64,000 nucleotides of DNA from Gemmatimonadaceae bacterium (GCA_011525845.1 WYBP01000008.1:310001-374000), one strand, 5' to 3'. Positions 42,849 to 52,095 are shown, numbered from the stretch's first letter. Made by a program: numbers and translations. The notes: generated by a model from the sequence alone, not told the origin.

Positions 42849-42883
42849 CGCCTCCCGTTCGTCTACCCAACGTGGCCACGCAG

Positions 42884-42912
42884 GTGATGGCCAGAGTGGT
42901 TTGGGCTATATT
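42884..42912 (+). promoter_or_regulatory. Putative ftsZ promoter
   Basis: TATATT (42907-42912) is a 5 of 6 match to the -10 consensus. The hexamer 17 bases upstream, GTGATG (42884-42889), matches TTGACA at three positions. It follows the terminator-like hairpin and leaves a leader of about 50 bases before ftsZ, containing a possible 6-codon leader ORF. Confidence 0.55.
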
Positions 42913-42952
42913 CCGCCACCGGACCCGCCAGACCTGACCTCACGCCTGACCG

Positions 42953-42973
42953 ATGGAGCAGCGCCGCCGATGA
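42953..42973 (+). CDS. Possible six-codon leader ORF (MEQRRR) overlapping the ftsZ start
   Basis: ATG GAG CAG CGC CGC CGA TGA ends in an ATGA overlap with the ftsZ start codon. The same GGAG that could serve ftsZ (11 bases away) lies inside its second codon. Ribosomes finishing the arginine-rich peptide could re-initiate on ftsZ. It may be chance, since such short frames are common. Confidence 0.25.
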   Translation: MEQRRR

Positions 42974-44127
42974 GCATCTTCGAGTTCGAGGAGAACGCTT
43001 CGCAGACCGCCCGGATGAAGGTCGTGGGCGTCGGCGGGGGTGGCGGCAACGCGGTCAACCGCATGATCGAGGAGCACCTGGAGGGCGTCGAGTTCATCTC
43101 CGTGAACACCGACGCGCAGGCGCTCCTCAACTCCAAGTCCGACGTCAAGATCCAGATCGGCAAGAAGCTCACGCGGGGACTCGGCGCCGGCGCCCGACCC
43201 GAGATCGGGCGTCAGGCGATCGAGGAGAACCGCGATGAGGTCTCGCGCACGCTGAGCGGCGCCGACCTCGTCTTCGTCACCTGCGGCATGGGGGGCGGCA
43301 CCGGAACCGGCGCGGCCCCGATCGTCTGCGAGCTGGCGAAGAGCGCGGGCGCGCTCACCGTCGGCATCGTGACCAAGCCCTTCCTCTTCGAGGGGCGCAA
43401 GCGGATGCGCCAGGCGGACGAGGGGATCGCCGAGATGGCGAAGCACGTGGACACGATGATCGTCGTGCCCAACGAGCGCCTGCTCGCGGTGGTCGGGAAG
43501 GGAATCCCCTTCCAGGACGCCCTCAAGAAGGCCGACGAGGTGCTCCTGCAGGCGACGGGGGGCATCTCCTCGATCATCACCAAGGCGGGCGTGGTGAACG
43601 TGGACTTCGCCGACGTGCGCACCGTGATGAAGGACGGCGGCTCGGCGATCATGGGCACCGGCATCGGCCGCGGCGACGACCGCGCGGTGGAAGCCGCCAA
43701 GATGGCGATCGAGTCCCCCCTGCTCGACAACATCACCATCGCCGGCGCGCGCGGCGTGCTGATCAACATCACGGGCGGGAACGAGATGACGCTCGGCGAC
43801 ATCAACACCATCGCCGAGATCGTGAAGGAGGCGGTGGGCGAGGAGAGCGAGATCATCTTCGGCGCGGTGAACGAGCCGGCGATGCAGGGCGAGGTGCGGG
43901 TGACCGTGATCGCCACCGGGTTCGAGCGGAAGGCGGGGCAGATGGGCTTCGCCCACCGTGCGAGCACGCCGGTGATCCCGATCGACCCCTCCGCCCGCAC
44001 GCGCCCTGCGCCGTCGATCGGCGGCGGCAACGCCGTCCCGGCACCGCGCCCGCGGCCGAGCCAGCGCCCAGTCGAGGATCTGTCCGACATGGAGATCCCG
44101 ACGTTCATCCGGAGACAGATGGATTGA
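42970..44127 (+). CDS. ftsZ: Tubulin-like cell division GTPase FtsZ
   Basis: This 385-residue protein forms the Z-ring. The GTP signature is [15 protein letters not shown]; the N-terminal glycine loop is [16 protein letters not shown]; the T7 synergy loop is [12 protein letters not shown] linker rich in Pro and Arg (about 335-370) leads to the conserved C-terminal peptide [13 protein letters not shown] that binds FtsA. The start is the ATG at 42970 ([10 protein letters not shown]); upstream in-frame TTG at 42901 overlaps the promoter and is rejected. Confidence 0.97.
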   Translation: MSIFEFEENASQTARMKVVGVGGGGGNAVNRMIEEHLEGVEFISVNTDAQALLNSKSDVKIQIGKKLTRGLGAGARPEIGRQAIEENRDEVSRTLSGADLVFVTCGMGGGTGTGAAPIVCELAKSAGALTVGIVTKPFLFEGRKRMRQADEGIAEMAKHVDTMIVVPNERLLAVVGKGIPFQDALKKADEVLLQATGGISSIITKAGVVNVDFADVRTVMKDGGSAIMGTGIGRGDDRAVEAAKMAIESPLLDNITIAGARGVLINITGGNEMTLGDINTIAEIVKEAVGEESEIIFGAVNEPAMQGEVRVTVIATGFERKAGQMGFAHRASTPVIPIDPSARTRPAPSIGGGNAVPAPRPRPSQRPVEDLSDMEIPTFIRRQMD

Positions 44128-45371
44128 TGCCGCGCGTCGTGCGGCTCCTCACCGGTGCGGCGGTCGCGGCTCTCGCGATCGCCGCGCTGCGCTTGCCCGC
44201 TCCGGCGCCCGGACGTCCCGGTGACCTCCTGGAGCGGGCGCCCGACCTCAGCCGCTTCGCCGAACGCGACACGCTCGGCTTCGGGGAGACGCTCACCAAG
44301 CTCCTGATGCGGCGCGGGTTGAGTGGACGGGACGCGGCCAACGTGATCGCCGCCGCCCCGCTCGACCCCCGGCGCATCCCCGCCGGCCTCGAGGTGGAGG
44401 TCGTCGGCGACACGATCGACCGCACGCCGGACGAGGTCCGCTTCCACATGGACGTCGACCACGTGGTGCGGGTGCTCCGTGGCGACTCCGCGTGGACGGT
44501 GACCGAGGAGCGCCTCCCCTGGTCGGTGGACACGCTGATCATGCGCGGGCGGGTCACCTCGTCCCTCTATGCGGCGGTGGAGGAGGGCGCGCAGGAGCTC
44601 CTCCCGGCACGCGCACGGCAGGAACTCGCCTGGAACATCGCCGACATCTACGAATACCGGTTCGACATGTCGCGCGACCTGCAGAACGGGGACGAGGTGC
44701 GCGTGCTCTTCGAGCGGCGCCGCGCCCCGAACGGTGCCGTGCGCATCGGCACCGTGCTCGCCGCGGGGCTGCAGCGCGCCGGCAGCGAGGTGCAGGCCAT
44801 CCGGATGCCCGTCGACAACGGGCGCTCGAAGTACTACGACCAGCAGGGGCGCTCGCTCGCCTCGACCTTCCTCCGCACCCCGGTCTCGTTCCGGCGCATC
44901 TCGAGCAACTTCGGCCGCCGCAAGCACCCGGTCCTCGGCACCTGGCGCCAGCACCAGGGGATGGACTACGCGGCCGACGCCGGCACCCCCGTGCGCACCA
45001 TCGGCGACGGCGTGGTGATCTTCGCCGGGCAGAAGGGGGGCTACGGCAACGCGATCGAGGTCCGGCATCCCAACGGGTTCGTCACGCGCTACGGACACCT
45101 CCGGGCGTTCGCCTCGGGCGTCCGGAGCGGCTCGCGCATCACGATCGGCAGCACCATCGGGTACGTCGGGATGACCGGGCTCGCGACCGGCCCGCACCTG
45201 CACTTCGAGGTGCTGGTGAACGGCGTCCAGCGCGACCCGCGGGGCGCGCTCACGCAGAGCTCGGGTCCCCCGCTCACGGGGGCGGACCTGGCGCTCTTCG
45301 AGCGCATCCGCTCGGCGGCGGTCTTCGCGCTCGAGCAGCCAGCGGGCGTGGTGCGGCCTCCCGCCAACTGA
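44127..45371 (+). CDS. Periplasmic M23-family (LytM-type) peptidase
   Basis: This 414-residue protein has an N-terminal signal or anchor (RVVRLLTGAAVAALAIAAL). A LysM/OapA-like segment (LGFGETLTKLLMRRGLSGRD; LDPRRIPAGLEVEVVGD) precedes the C-terminal M23 domain with the zinc ligands in HQGMDYAADAG and GPHLHFEVLV. M23 enzymes cut peptide crosslinks; if complete as here, it may act in septal wall splitting, which fits its position one base after ftsZ. A degenerate regulator is less likely because H, D and HxH are all kept. Confidence 0.88.
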   Translation: MPRVVRLLTGAAVAALAIAALRLPAPAPGRPGDLLERAPDLSRFAERDTLGFGETLTKLLMRRGLSGRDAANVIAAAPLDPRRIPAGLEVEVVGDTIDRTPDEVRFHMDVDHVVRVLRGDSAWTVTEERLPWSVDTLIMRGRVTSSLYAAVEEGAQELLPARARQELAWNIADIYEYRFDMSRDLQNGDEVRVLFERRRAPNGAVRIGTVLAAGLQRAGSEVQAIRMPVDNGRSKYYDQQGRSLASTFLRTPVSFRRISSNFGRRKHPVLGTWRQHQGMDYAADAGTPVRTIGDGVVIFAGQKGGYGNAIEVRHPNGFVTRYGHLRAFASGVRSGSRITIGSTIGYVGMTGLATGPHLHFEVLVNGVQRDPRGALTQSSGPPLTGADLALFERIRSAAVFALEQPAGVVRPPAN

Positions 45372-45414
45372 GGACGACGCGGCTGCGTAGTACGGGCGGC
45401 CCCTTCTCCTCCTG

Positions 45415-47001
45415 ATGCTCTCCTGGCTCCTTGCCCTCGTCGCGGGGCTCCTCCTCGCGGCCCTGGCCTATCGCGCGCGTCCCGCGCGCGAGGCGCTGCC
45501 GGTGTTCGCCCTCCGCGCCCTCTCGGGCACGGCGGCCGTGGCGCTCCTCCTGGACGCGCCCCTCGGCCCCAGCCGCCCCCTCGCCCCCTGGGTGGGGCTC
45601 GACGTCTCCGCCAGCTGGCGTGCCTCGGGGGACTCCACGGCGTGGCGCCGCGCCCTCCAGACGGTGGATTCGCTCCGGCGCTCGGGAGCGGACGCGGTGC
45701 TCCTCTTCGGTGACTCCGTCCGGGCCGACACGGCGCCTGCGCTGCCCGCCGACCGCGCCTCGCTCGTGGGGCCGCTCGTGGAGTCGGCACTCGCCGTCGG
45801 TCGCCCGCTCGTGCTCGTCACCGACGGGGCGATCGACGATCCCGAGCGACTCGCGCGCCTCCCGCGCGGATCCTCCGTGCACGTGGTCGCCTCGAGCGCA
45901 CAGCCGGACGCGGCGCTGGCGGTGCTCGATGCGCCCGGCGGGGCGCTCGGCGGCGACACGATCAGCGTCCGGATCGTGGTCCGCGGCGGGAGCGCCGGCG
46001 CGAACGCCACGCGCCTCGAGGTGACCCTGGACGGCCGCGCCGTGCACGCCGCGCCGCTGCCGGCGCTCGAGCCGTTCGAGGAGCGCGAACTCCGTGTCCC
46101 CCTCGCGGTGCCGGCCGCGGACGCCACGCGCCGCCTCCGGGTGGCGCTCGACGCGGGGGACGCGGTGCCGGCGAACGACACCGCCAGCGCGGCGCTCGTG
46201 GTCTCCGGCGCGGCCGCCGCGACCTTCGTCTCCACCTCGCCCGACGCCGACGCGCGTTTCGCGCTCGCGGTGCTCCGCGGCACGCGCCGCGGCCCGGTGC
46301 AGGGGTTCTGGCGCGTGGCGCCCAACACCTGGCGCGTGGACGGCGCGATGCGGCCCACGACCGAGGCCGAGGTGCGCCGCGCCGCCGTGTCCACGCCCCT
46401 CCTCGTCCTCCACGGCGACACGGCGATCTTCGGGGCGCCTCGCGCGCTCGGCTCCGGCGCACTCGTGCTGATCGCCCCGCCGGCCCCGGGGGGCGACGAC
46501 TACTACCCGTCGGCCACGGGGGACTCCCCGATCGTCGCGGCGCTCGCCGGCGTGCCGTGGGACTCGCTCCCGCCCATCGAGGTGGCCGCCACGCGCGCTC
46601 CCGGCTTCTCCGCCGTGCTGGCCCGCCGCGCCCGCCGGTTCGACGAGCGCGTGGTGGTGACGCTCACCGACGGAGCGCGACGGACGGCCCTCGTGCCCGC
46701 GACGGGGATGTGGCGCTGGCGCATGCGTGGCGGCCGCACCGCGGACGCCTTCAACGCGATGTGGGGGAGTATATTCGACTGGGTCGGGGCGGAGCCGAAC
46801 GCCGGCCCGTCACCCGCAGGGCGCGGCGGCCTGGCGCGCGAATGGGTGCCGCGGCGGCCGACGGTCACCTCCGGCGACATCGGGGATGGCGTGCCGCTCG
46901 ACCGGGCACCGCGCGCCCTCGGCGCCTGGTGGCTGGCCCTGGTCGCGATCGCGGCGCTCTGCGCGGAATGGCTCCTGCGACGACGGATCGGCTTGCGCTG
47001 A
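45415..47001 (+). CDS. Two-anchor membrane protein, VWA/BatA-like, unknown function
   Basis: This 528-residue protein has a hydrophobic N-terminus (SWLLALVAGLLLAALAY), a second hydrophobic stretch (about 30-50), a long extracytoplasmic part and a C-terminal membrane helix (WWLALVAIAALCAEWLL). Segment 58-140 has a von Willebrand A-like pattern (VGLDVSASWRASGDSTAWRR, DAVLLFGDSVR, PLVLVTDGAIDDP), although the full MIDAS is not clear. A CARDB-like beta domain follows (about 170-265). Such proteins are common near BatA/BatB and DUF58 genes, which are absent here. No clear function. Confidence 0.65.
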   Translation: MLSWLLALVAGLLLAALAYRARPAREALPVFALRALSGTAAVALLLDAPLGPSRPLAPWVGLDVSASWRASGDSTAWRRALQTVDSLRRSGADAVLLFGDSVRADTAPALPADRASLVGPLVESALAVGRPLVLVTDGAIDDPERLARLPRGSSVHVVASSAQPDAALAVLDAPGGALGGDTISVRIVVRGGSAGANATRLEVTLDGRAVHAAPLPALEPFEERELRVPLAVPAADATRRLRVALDAGDAVPANDTASAALVVSGAAAATFVSTSPDADARFALAVLRGTRRGPVQGFWRVAPNTWRVDGAMRPTTEAEVRRAAVSTPLLVLHGDTAIFGAPRALGSGALVLIAPPAPGGDDYYPSATGDSPIVAALAGVPWDSLPPIEVAATRAPGFSAVLARRARRFDERVVVTLTDGARRTALVPATGMWRWRMRGGRTADAFNAMWGSIFDWVGAEPNAGPSPAGRGGLAREWVPRRPTVTSGDIGDGVPLDRAPRALGAWWLALVAIAALCAEWLLRRRIGLR

Positions 47002-47043
47002 TCCTGCCGGGCCACCGACCGTCCGTTCTCCTTCACCCGACCG

Positions 47044-47976
47044 ATGGCCCTCCTCTCCCGACGCAAGGACGACACGCCGCGCCGCTCCCTCTGGCAGCGG
47101 ATCAAGGACGTCGCGCTCACCGACGTCACGGTGCTCGCGCGCGGCGGCGTGGACGCGGGGTCGCTGGAGTCGCTCGAGCAGCTCCTCCTCGAGTCGGACT
47201 TCGGGGTGCCGGTCACCGTGCGGCTGGTGGACGCGGTGCGCCATCAGGCGTCGCGCGGGGCGGTGAAGACAGCCGAGCAGTTCCAGCGCGCGTTGCGCAC
47301 CGGGATCGTCGAGGCGCTCCGGGCGGGGAACTCGGACGCGCGACTCCGGTTCGCCGCGGACGGACCCACCGTGATCCTGGTGCTCGGCGTCAACGGCGCG
47401 GGGAAGACGACCTTCATCGGCAAGCTGGCGTCACGGCTCGGAAAGGAGGGAAAGCGCGTCCTCGTCGGCGCGGGGGACACCTTCCGCGCGGGCGCGATCG
47501 ACCAGTTGAAGGTCTGGGCGGAGCGCACGGGGGCCGAGTTCATCGGCGGTGCGCCGGGCGGTGACCCGGGCGCGGTGGCGTGGCAGGCGATCGATGCGGG
47601 GGTCGCGCGTGGCGTGGACGTGATCCTGATCGACACGGCGGGCCGCCTGCACACGAGTGGCGCCCTGATGGAGGAGCTCCGCAAGGTGCAGCGCGTGGTG
47701 CAGAAACGGCTCCCCGGCGCGCCGCACGAGGCCCTGCTCGTGCTCGACGGCACCGTCGGCCAGAACGCCGTCGTGCAGGCGCGCACCTTCGCCGAGGCGG
47801 TGCCGGTCACGGGGCTCGTGGTGACGAAGCTCGACGGAACGGCGCGCGGGGGCGTGGTGCTCGCGGTGCACGAGGCGATCGACGTGCCCGTGAAGTTCAT
47901 CGGCGTCGGGGAGCAGGCGGCGGACCTGGTGCCCTTCGACGCGGACGCCTTCGTGCGCGAGCTGCTGGAGGGGTGA
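47044..47976 (+). CDS. ftsY: Signal recognition particle receptor FtsY
   Basis: This 310-residue SRP GTPase has an N domain (1-100) and a G domain: VLGVNGAGKTTFIGKLA (P-loop), VGAGDTFRAGAIDQL, DVILIDTAGRLHTSG, VVTKLDGTARGGVVLAV and VGEQAADLVPFDADAFV. It docks translating ribosomes at the membrane. The acidic A domain of E. coli is absent, as in most bacteria. The stop overlaps the recG GTG. Confidence 0.95.
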   Translation: MALLSRRKDDTPRRSLWQRIKDVALTDVTVLARGGVDAGSLESLEQLLLESDFGVPVTVRLVDAVRHQASRGAVKTAEQFQRALRTGIVEALRAGNSDARLRFAADGPTVILVLGVNGAGKTTFIGKLASRLGKEGKRVLVGAGDTFRAGAIDQLKVWAERTGAEFIGGAPGGDPGAVAWQAIDAGVARGVDVILIDTAGRLHTSGALMEELRKVQRVVQKRLPGAPHEALLVLDGTVGQNAVVQARTFAEAVPVTGLVVTKLDGTARGGVVLAVHEAIDVPVKFIGVGEQAADLVPFDADAFVRELLEG

Positions 47977-50066
47977 CGCCGGCCGCCGGTCCGCGCCTGA
48001 CGCTGGAGACCCCGGTCACCTACCTCACCGGGGTCGGCCCGCGGCGCGCCGAGCAGCTCAAGCGGCTGAACATCTTCACCGCGCGCGACCTGCTCTTCCA
48101 CATCCCGCACCGGTACGAGGACGCGAGTACCGTCGCGCAGATCGCCAAGCTCCGCATCGGCGACGACGCGACGGTGATCGGGACGGTGGTCTCCAAGGGG
48201 ATCCTCCCCACGCGGAAGGGACTCCGCGTCTTCCAGGCCGTCGTGCAGGATGCCTCGGGGCTCATCGAGGCGGGGTGGCCGGGGCAGCCCTGGCTCGACC
48301 GACAGATCCAGAAGGGGGACGTGCTCCTGCTGAGCGGCCCCGTGCGCTTCTACCACGGGCGCCAGCTCTCGCCGCGGGAGTTCGTGAACCTCGGCGCCGA
48401 CGCCGACCCGACCATGGGCGGGCGGGTGCTCGCCGTGTACCCGGCGACGGAGGGGCTCTCGTTCAAGGTGCTGCGCGGGCTGATCGAGAAGCACCTCGAC
48501 GCGCTGCTGCCGCTGGTCTCGGAGTACCTCCCCGCGGCGATGCTCGCCGAGGCGGGGGTGCCGTCGCTCCCGGAAGCGCTGCGCGCGGTGCACCGCCCGA
48601 CCTCGGTGGCGGCGGCGCTCGCGGGCCGGGCACGGCTGGCGTACGAGGAGCTGCTCTTCGTGCACCTGCTGCAGCGGCGCGCCCGGGCGCTCGCCCGGGA
48701 GCGGCGCGACGGCATCCGGTTCGAGCGGAAGCGGACGCTCACCACGCGCCTCAAGAAGGCGCTCCCCTTCGCGCTCACGGGGGCACAGGTGCGCGCGGTG
48801 CGGGAGATCGTCGCGGACATGGGCACCGAGTTCCGGATGCACCGCCTGCTGCAGGGGGACGTGGGGAGCGGGAAGACCGTCGTCGCGCTCTTCGCCGCCC
48901 TGCTCGCCCTCGAGAACGGCTACCAGGTGGCGTTCATGGCGCCCACGGAGCTGCTCGCCGAGCAGCACGTGCGGACGATCGACCAGCTCCTCGCGCCGCT
49001 GGGGATCATCCCCGTGCTCGTCACCGGGTCGCGCACCGCGAAGGAGCGGCGGCTCGCCGCGACGCGGCTCGAGAGCGGGGAGCCGCTCATCGCGGTCGGG
49101 ACGCACGCGCTCGTGCAGGAGGGCACGCGGTTCGCGCGGCTCGGGCTCGCGATCATCGACGAGCAGCACCGCTTCGGCGTGGACCAGCGCCGGCTCCTCG
49201 GCGAGCGCGGCCGCGGCGCCGAGCAGCCCGACGTCCTCCTGATGTCCGCGACGCCCATCCCCCGCTCGCTCGCCCTCACGCTCTACGGCGACCTCGACGT
49301 GAGCATCCTCGATGAGCGCCCGCCGGGGCGCCAGCCGATCACCACCGCGCTCCGCCCGGAGAAGGCCCGCGCGCGCGTGCTCGACTTCGTCGTGCGGCAG
49401 CTCGACGCGGGACGCCAGGCGTACATCGTCTACCCGCTCATCGAGGAGTCGGAGAAGAGCGCGCTCAAGGCGGCCAAGTCGGCGTACGAGGAGCTCACGG
49501 CCGGGGTGCTCCGCGGGCGCCGCGTGGCGCTCCTGCACGGGCGACTCCCGGCCGACGAGAAGGACGAGACGATGCGCCGCTTCCGCGACGGCGCGCTCGA
49601 TGCGCTCGTCTCGACCACCGTGATCGAGGTGGGGATCGACGTCCCGAACGCCACCGTGATGCTGATCGAGCATCCCGAGCGGTTCGGGCTCTCGCAGCTG
49701 CACCAGCTGCGCGGGCGCGTGGGGCGCGGGGCGGAGGAGTCGTACTGCATCCTGCTCGGCGACGTGAGCCCGGAGGCCGCGGACCGGCTCCAGCACTTCC
49801 TCGACACCGAGGACGGGTTCGAGATCGCACGCGCCGACCTCGAGCTGCGCGGGATGGGCGACCTCTTCGGCGAGCGGCAGAGCGGCGTCCCCACCTTCAA
49901 GGTGGCCGACCCGCTGCGCGACACCGAGCTGAGCGACCTCGCGCGCGCCGCGGCCGAGCGGCTGCTCGCGGAGGATCCCACGCTGGGCCGTCCCGAGCAC
50001 CGGCGGATGCAGGAGACGCTGCGCCGTCAATATGGAAGGGCGCTGGAGCTGTTCCGCGTCGGCTGA
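47973..50066 (+). CDS. recG: ATP-dependent DNA helicase RecG
   Basis: This 697-residue superfamily 2 helicase reverses stalled forks and processes branched DNA. The N-terminal wedge/OB domain is 10-160 (YLTGVGPRRAEQLKRLNI). The helicase domains show LLQGDVGSGKTVVALFA (Walker A), IIDEQHRFGVDQRRLL (DEQH box), LLMSATPIPRSLALTLYGDL and LHQLRGRVGRGAEESYCIL. The start is GTG overlapping ftsY by 4 bases. A 96-base gap with no clear terminator follows. Confidence 0.95.
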   Translation: MTPAAGPRLTLETPVTYLTGVGPRRAEQLKRLNIFTARDLLFHIPHRYEDASTVAQIAKLRIGDDATVIGTVVSKGILPTRKGLRVFQAVVQDASGLIEAGWPGQPWLDRQIQKGDVLLLSGPVRFYHGRQLSPREFVNLGADADPTMGGRVLAVYPATEGLSFKVLRGLIEKHLDALLPLVSEYLPAAMLAEAGVPSLPEALRAVHRPTSVAAALAGRARLAYEELLFVHLLQRRARALARERRDGIRFERKRTLTTRLKKALPFALTGAQVRAVREIVADMGTEFRMHRLLQGDVGSGKTVVALFAALLALENGYQVAFMAPTELLAEQHVRTIDQLLAPLGIIPVLVTGSRTAKERRLAATRLESGEPLIAVGTHALVQEGTRFARLGLAIIDEQHRFGVDQRRLLGERGRGAEQPDVLLMSATPIPRSLALTLYGDLDVSILDERPPGRQPITTALRPEKARARVLDFVVRQLDAGRQAYIVYPLIEESEKSALKAAKSAYEELTAGVLRGRRVALLHGRLPADEKDETMRRFRDGALDALVSTTVIEVGIDVPNATVMLIEHPERFGLSQLHQLRGRVGRGAEESYCILLGDVSPEAADRLQHFLDTEDGFEIARADLELRGMGDLFGERQSGVPTFKVADPLRDTELSDLARAAAERLLAEDPTLGRPEHRRMQETLRRQYGRALELFRVG

Positions 50067-50162
50067 ACGAACGCGGGCATCACATTGTGGCATGCGCCGG
50101 TTCCCGTGACGCGGGCCATCCGTCAGGATGACGGAACGCTCACGCCGTCACCGGGAGGGATC

Positions 50163-50747
50163 GTGCGACATCACAGGCTCGTCGGGACTGCTCGCCGCCT
50201 CGCCCTGGGCGCGGCGATGGCCGGGCTCTGCGTGTTGCTGCCCGCCCAGCTCCGGGCCCAGGACGCGCCGTCGGGCATCTGGTACGAGCTCACGATCGGC
50301 GGTGCGGCGGGGCGGCTCACCTGCGACATCTGCCAGGCGTCGTGGGATGCGGGACCTGCGGTCACGGCCACGATGGGTGGGTATGCGGGCCGGAAGCTCC
50401 GGGTGGGGCTCGAGTTCAGCCGCTGGTCGCACAAGGACGCGGCCGTGCGCGAACAGACCTACGGGCTCGGCGTCGTGGGGCACCTGACGCCGAACCCGGC
50501 GCGCGGGCTCTACCTCGTCGGTGGGATCGGCTGGACCGGATACCGGGCCGGCGACTTCTCATACGACGCGCCGCGGCTCACGATCGGGGCAGGGTGGGAG
50601 CTCCCGGCGTTCGGGCGATACGTCGTGGGGAACGTGGTGACGTTCGACGCCGCGTCGTTCGCGCCGCTCAAGAACGGGAACGCGACCGTGGTCCGCAGCG
50701 TGGGACTCAGTGCCATCCGAGGGGCGGTGCAACTGCGCCGACGGTAG
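50163..50747 (+). CDS. Secreted outer-membrane beta-barrel-like protein
   Basis: This 194-residue protein has a Sec signal peptide (RRLALGAAMAGLCVLLPAQL, cleaved after ...LRAQ). The mature part alternates strands and turns typical of small barrels (IWYELTIGGAAGRL, LRVGLEFSRWSHKD, TYGLGVVGHL, LYLVGGIGWTGY). A CDICQ motif lies near the mature N-terminus. The start is GTG at 50163, five bases after a GGGAGGGA ribosome site. Its last codons lie in a short tandem repeat. Function unknown. Confidence 0.7.
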   Translation: MRHHRLVGTARRLALGAAMAGLCVLLPAQLRAQDAPSGIWYELTIGGAAGRLTCDICQASWDAGPAVTATMGGYAGRKLRVGLEFSRWSHKDAAVREQTYGLGVVGHLTPNPARGLYLVGGIGWTGYRAGDFSYDAPRLTIGAGWELPAFGRYVVGNVVTFDAASFAPLKNGNATVVRSVGLSAIRGAVQLRRR

Positions 50748-50774
50748 TCGAACGGTAGTCGAGTGGTTGTCGAG
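50742..50774 (+). repeat. Three imperfect 11-bp tandem repeats
   Basis: Units are CGGTAGTCGAA, CGGTAGTCGAG and TGGTTGTCGAG. The first contains the stop codon of the preceding barrel-like gene. The array may be a slipped-strand duplication or repeated binding sites for a regulator of the downstream lipoprotein gene. Confidence 0.6.
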
Positions 50775-50856
50775 CGGGAACATGGAGCGTGTCAGGCCCG
50801 GCATCCCGGGTCACCGGCTCCGAATCGGTCACGGCGACGTGACGGAGGAGGTGGCT

Positions 50857-52095
50857 ATGCGCGCGTCCAGTCGGTCGTTCAAGGGTTCCCTGCTGCTCCT
50901 CATGTGGGCGGCCGCGTCCTGCGATTCCGCGTCCCTCACCTCGCCGCCGCGCTTCGAGCCGGTGGCCGAGGTCGGCGTCTCCGTCGCGCTCGGTGTCTGG
51001 TCCCCCTCGGGCCCCGACACCTGCAGCAGGGCGATCCACGAGAGCTACAGCACGGTCGGTCCTGACGGGCTCCGCTACCCCACCTGGCATCCGCCGGTGG
51101 ACCCGGCCTCCGGCTGCACCTTCGGGCACGAGCATGGGCGCGACCCCAGCGGCTCGGCGCTCTACGCCGAGGTCGGGGACATCCCGTTCGGCTATGCCAA
51201 CGAGCACCTCGCGGAGAGTGGCTTCGGCACGCACCGCCACGAGGACCATGTCGGCCACAAGGTCGAGTGGGAGAACCGGATGCTGATGCGCGCCGCGAAC
51301 ACCGGGACGGCGACGCTCGCCGTGTACTGCGACGTGCTCACGAAGCTGCATCAGGGCACGCACTCACCCGATGCGTTCACCAACAACATGCACGAGGTGG
51401 TGTACCACCTTCGCTGCACGGACGGCACGGCGTTCAGCGCGACCCTGCTCACCCCGATCGGCACGCCGGGTGAGCTCGTGGCCTCCTGTGATCGGGAGCG
51501 GCACGTGACCGTGGGGACCGCGAACCCGCCGAACTCGCCTTCGGGCGGCGGGAAGCGGGCGCTCCCCGACGCGGCGTGCATCGCCGACAACGTCCTGAAC
51601 GCGTCGGGAGGCCGACCGCGCTTCGACTCCGCCCTGCGCGAGAGCTGGGAGGTGAGCGCCTCGCTCCGCGCGGCGAATGGCCGCACGCTCGTCTCGTTCA
51701 ATCCCTACTACCAGGTGATGGATCCCAGCCGCTACCACGACGCCAGCCTCGACCGCTCGATGGGGCGGCCGATCGACCTCTGCTTCCGCGCTGGGGTGCG
51801 CGGGCAGGATCGCTGCGCGTCGCTCGGCAGCGACTCGGTGGCGTGGGACGACCCGCGCTCGCCGTTCAAGGGCGTGCGCCGGTTCGTCGACGTCAACGGC
51901 AACAACGTGCGCAACGCCGACGGGCCGACGGTCTGGTACACCGACCCCCTCGGCCGCAACGGGCGCACCGAGCCGTTCGTGGGCTCGATCCGGCAGTGGA
52001 TCGGCCGGCACGACAACTCGGGGATCGACCTGCACGGCACCGTGATGGGCCGGGACCGCGACTACAACGGCCCCGGCGTGCGGGCGCCCAACTGA
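50857..52095 (+). CDS. Lipoprotein of unknown function, His-rich
   Basis: This 412-residue protein begins with a lipoprotein signal (FKGSLLLLMWAAASC) where the lipobox Cys is near residue 21. A strong GGAGGAGG site (50844-50851) precedes the ATG at 50857. The N-terminal mature half is unusually rich in His and Cys (HEHGRDPSG, FGTHRHEDHVGHKVEWEN, DAFTNNMHEVVYHLRCTDG) and could bind metal. The C-terminal half ends with several DRDYNGPG-like loops. No family is recognised. It overlaps the next gene by one base (TGATG), so the two may form a pair at the outer membrane. Confidence 0.7.
   Translation: MRASSRSFKGSLLLLMWAAASCDSASLTSPPRFEPVAEVGVSVALGVWSPSGPDTCSRAIHESYSTVGPDGLRYPTWHPPVDPASGCTFGHEHGRDPSGSALYAEVGDIPFGYANEHLAESGFGTHRHEDHVGHKVEWENRMLMRAANTGTATLAVYCDVLTKLHQGTHSPDAFTNNMHEVVYHLRCTDGTAFSATLLTPIGTPGELVASCDRERHVTVGTANPPNSPSGGGKRALPDAACIADNVLNASGGRPRFDSALRESWEVSASLRAANGRTLVSFNPYYQVMDPSRYHDASLDRSMGRPIDLCFRAGVRGQDRCASLGSDSVAWDDPRSPFKGVRRFVDVNGNNVRNADGPTVWYTDPLGRNGRTEPFVGSIRQWIGRHDNSGIDLHGTVMGRDRDYNGPGVRAPN

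Noticed and set aside
42901-42969. Earlier TTG start for ftsZ at 42901.
   Set aside because: It would overlap the TATATT promoter element and add a Pro-rich stretch unlike FtsZ N-termini.
50120-50134. CCGTCA-GGA-TGACGG hairpin between recG and the barrel-like gene as a terminator.
   Set aside because: The stem is only 6 bp with a 3-base loop and no T-run; hairpins this size are expected by chance in such GC-rich DNA.
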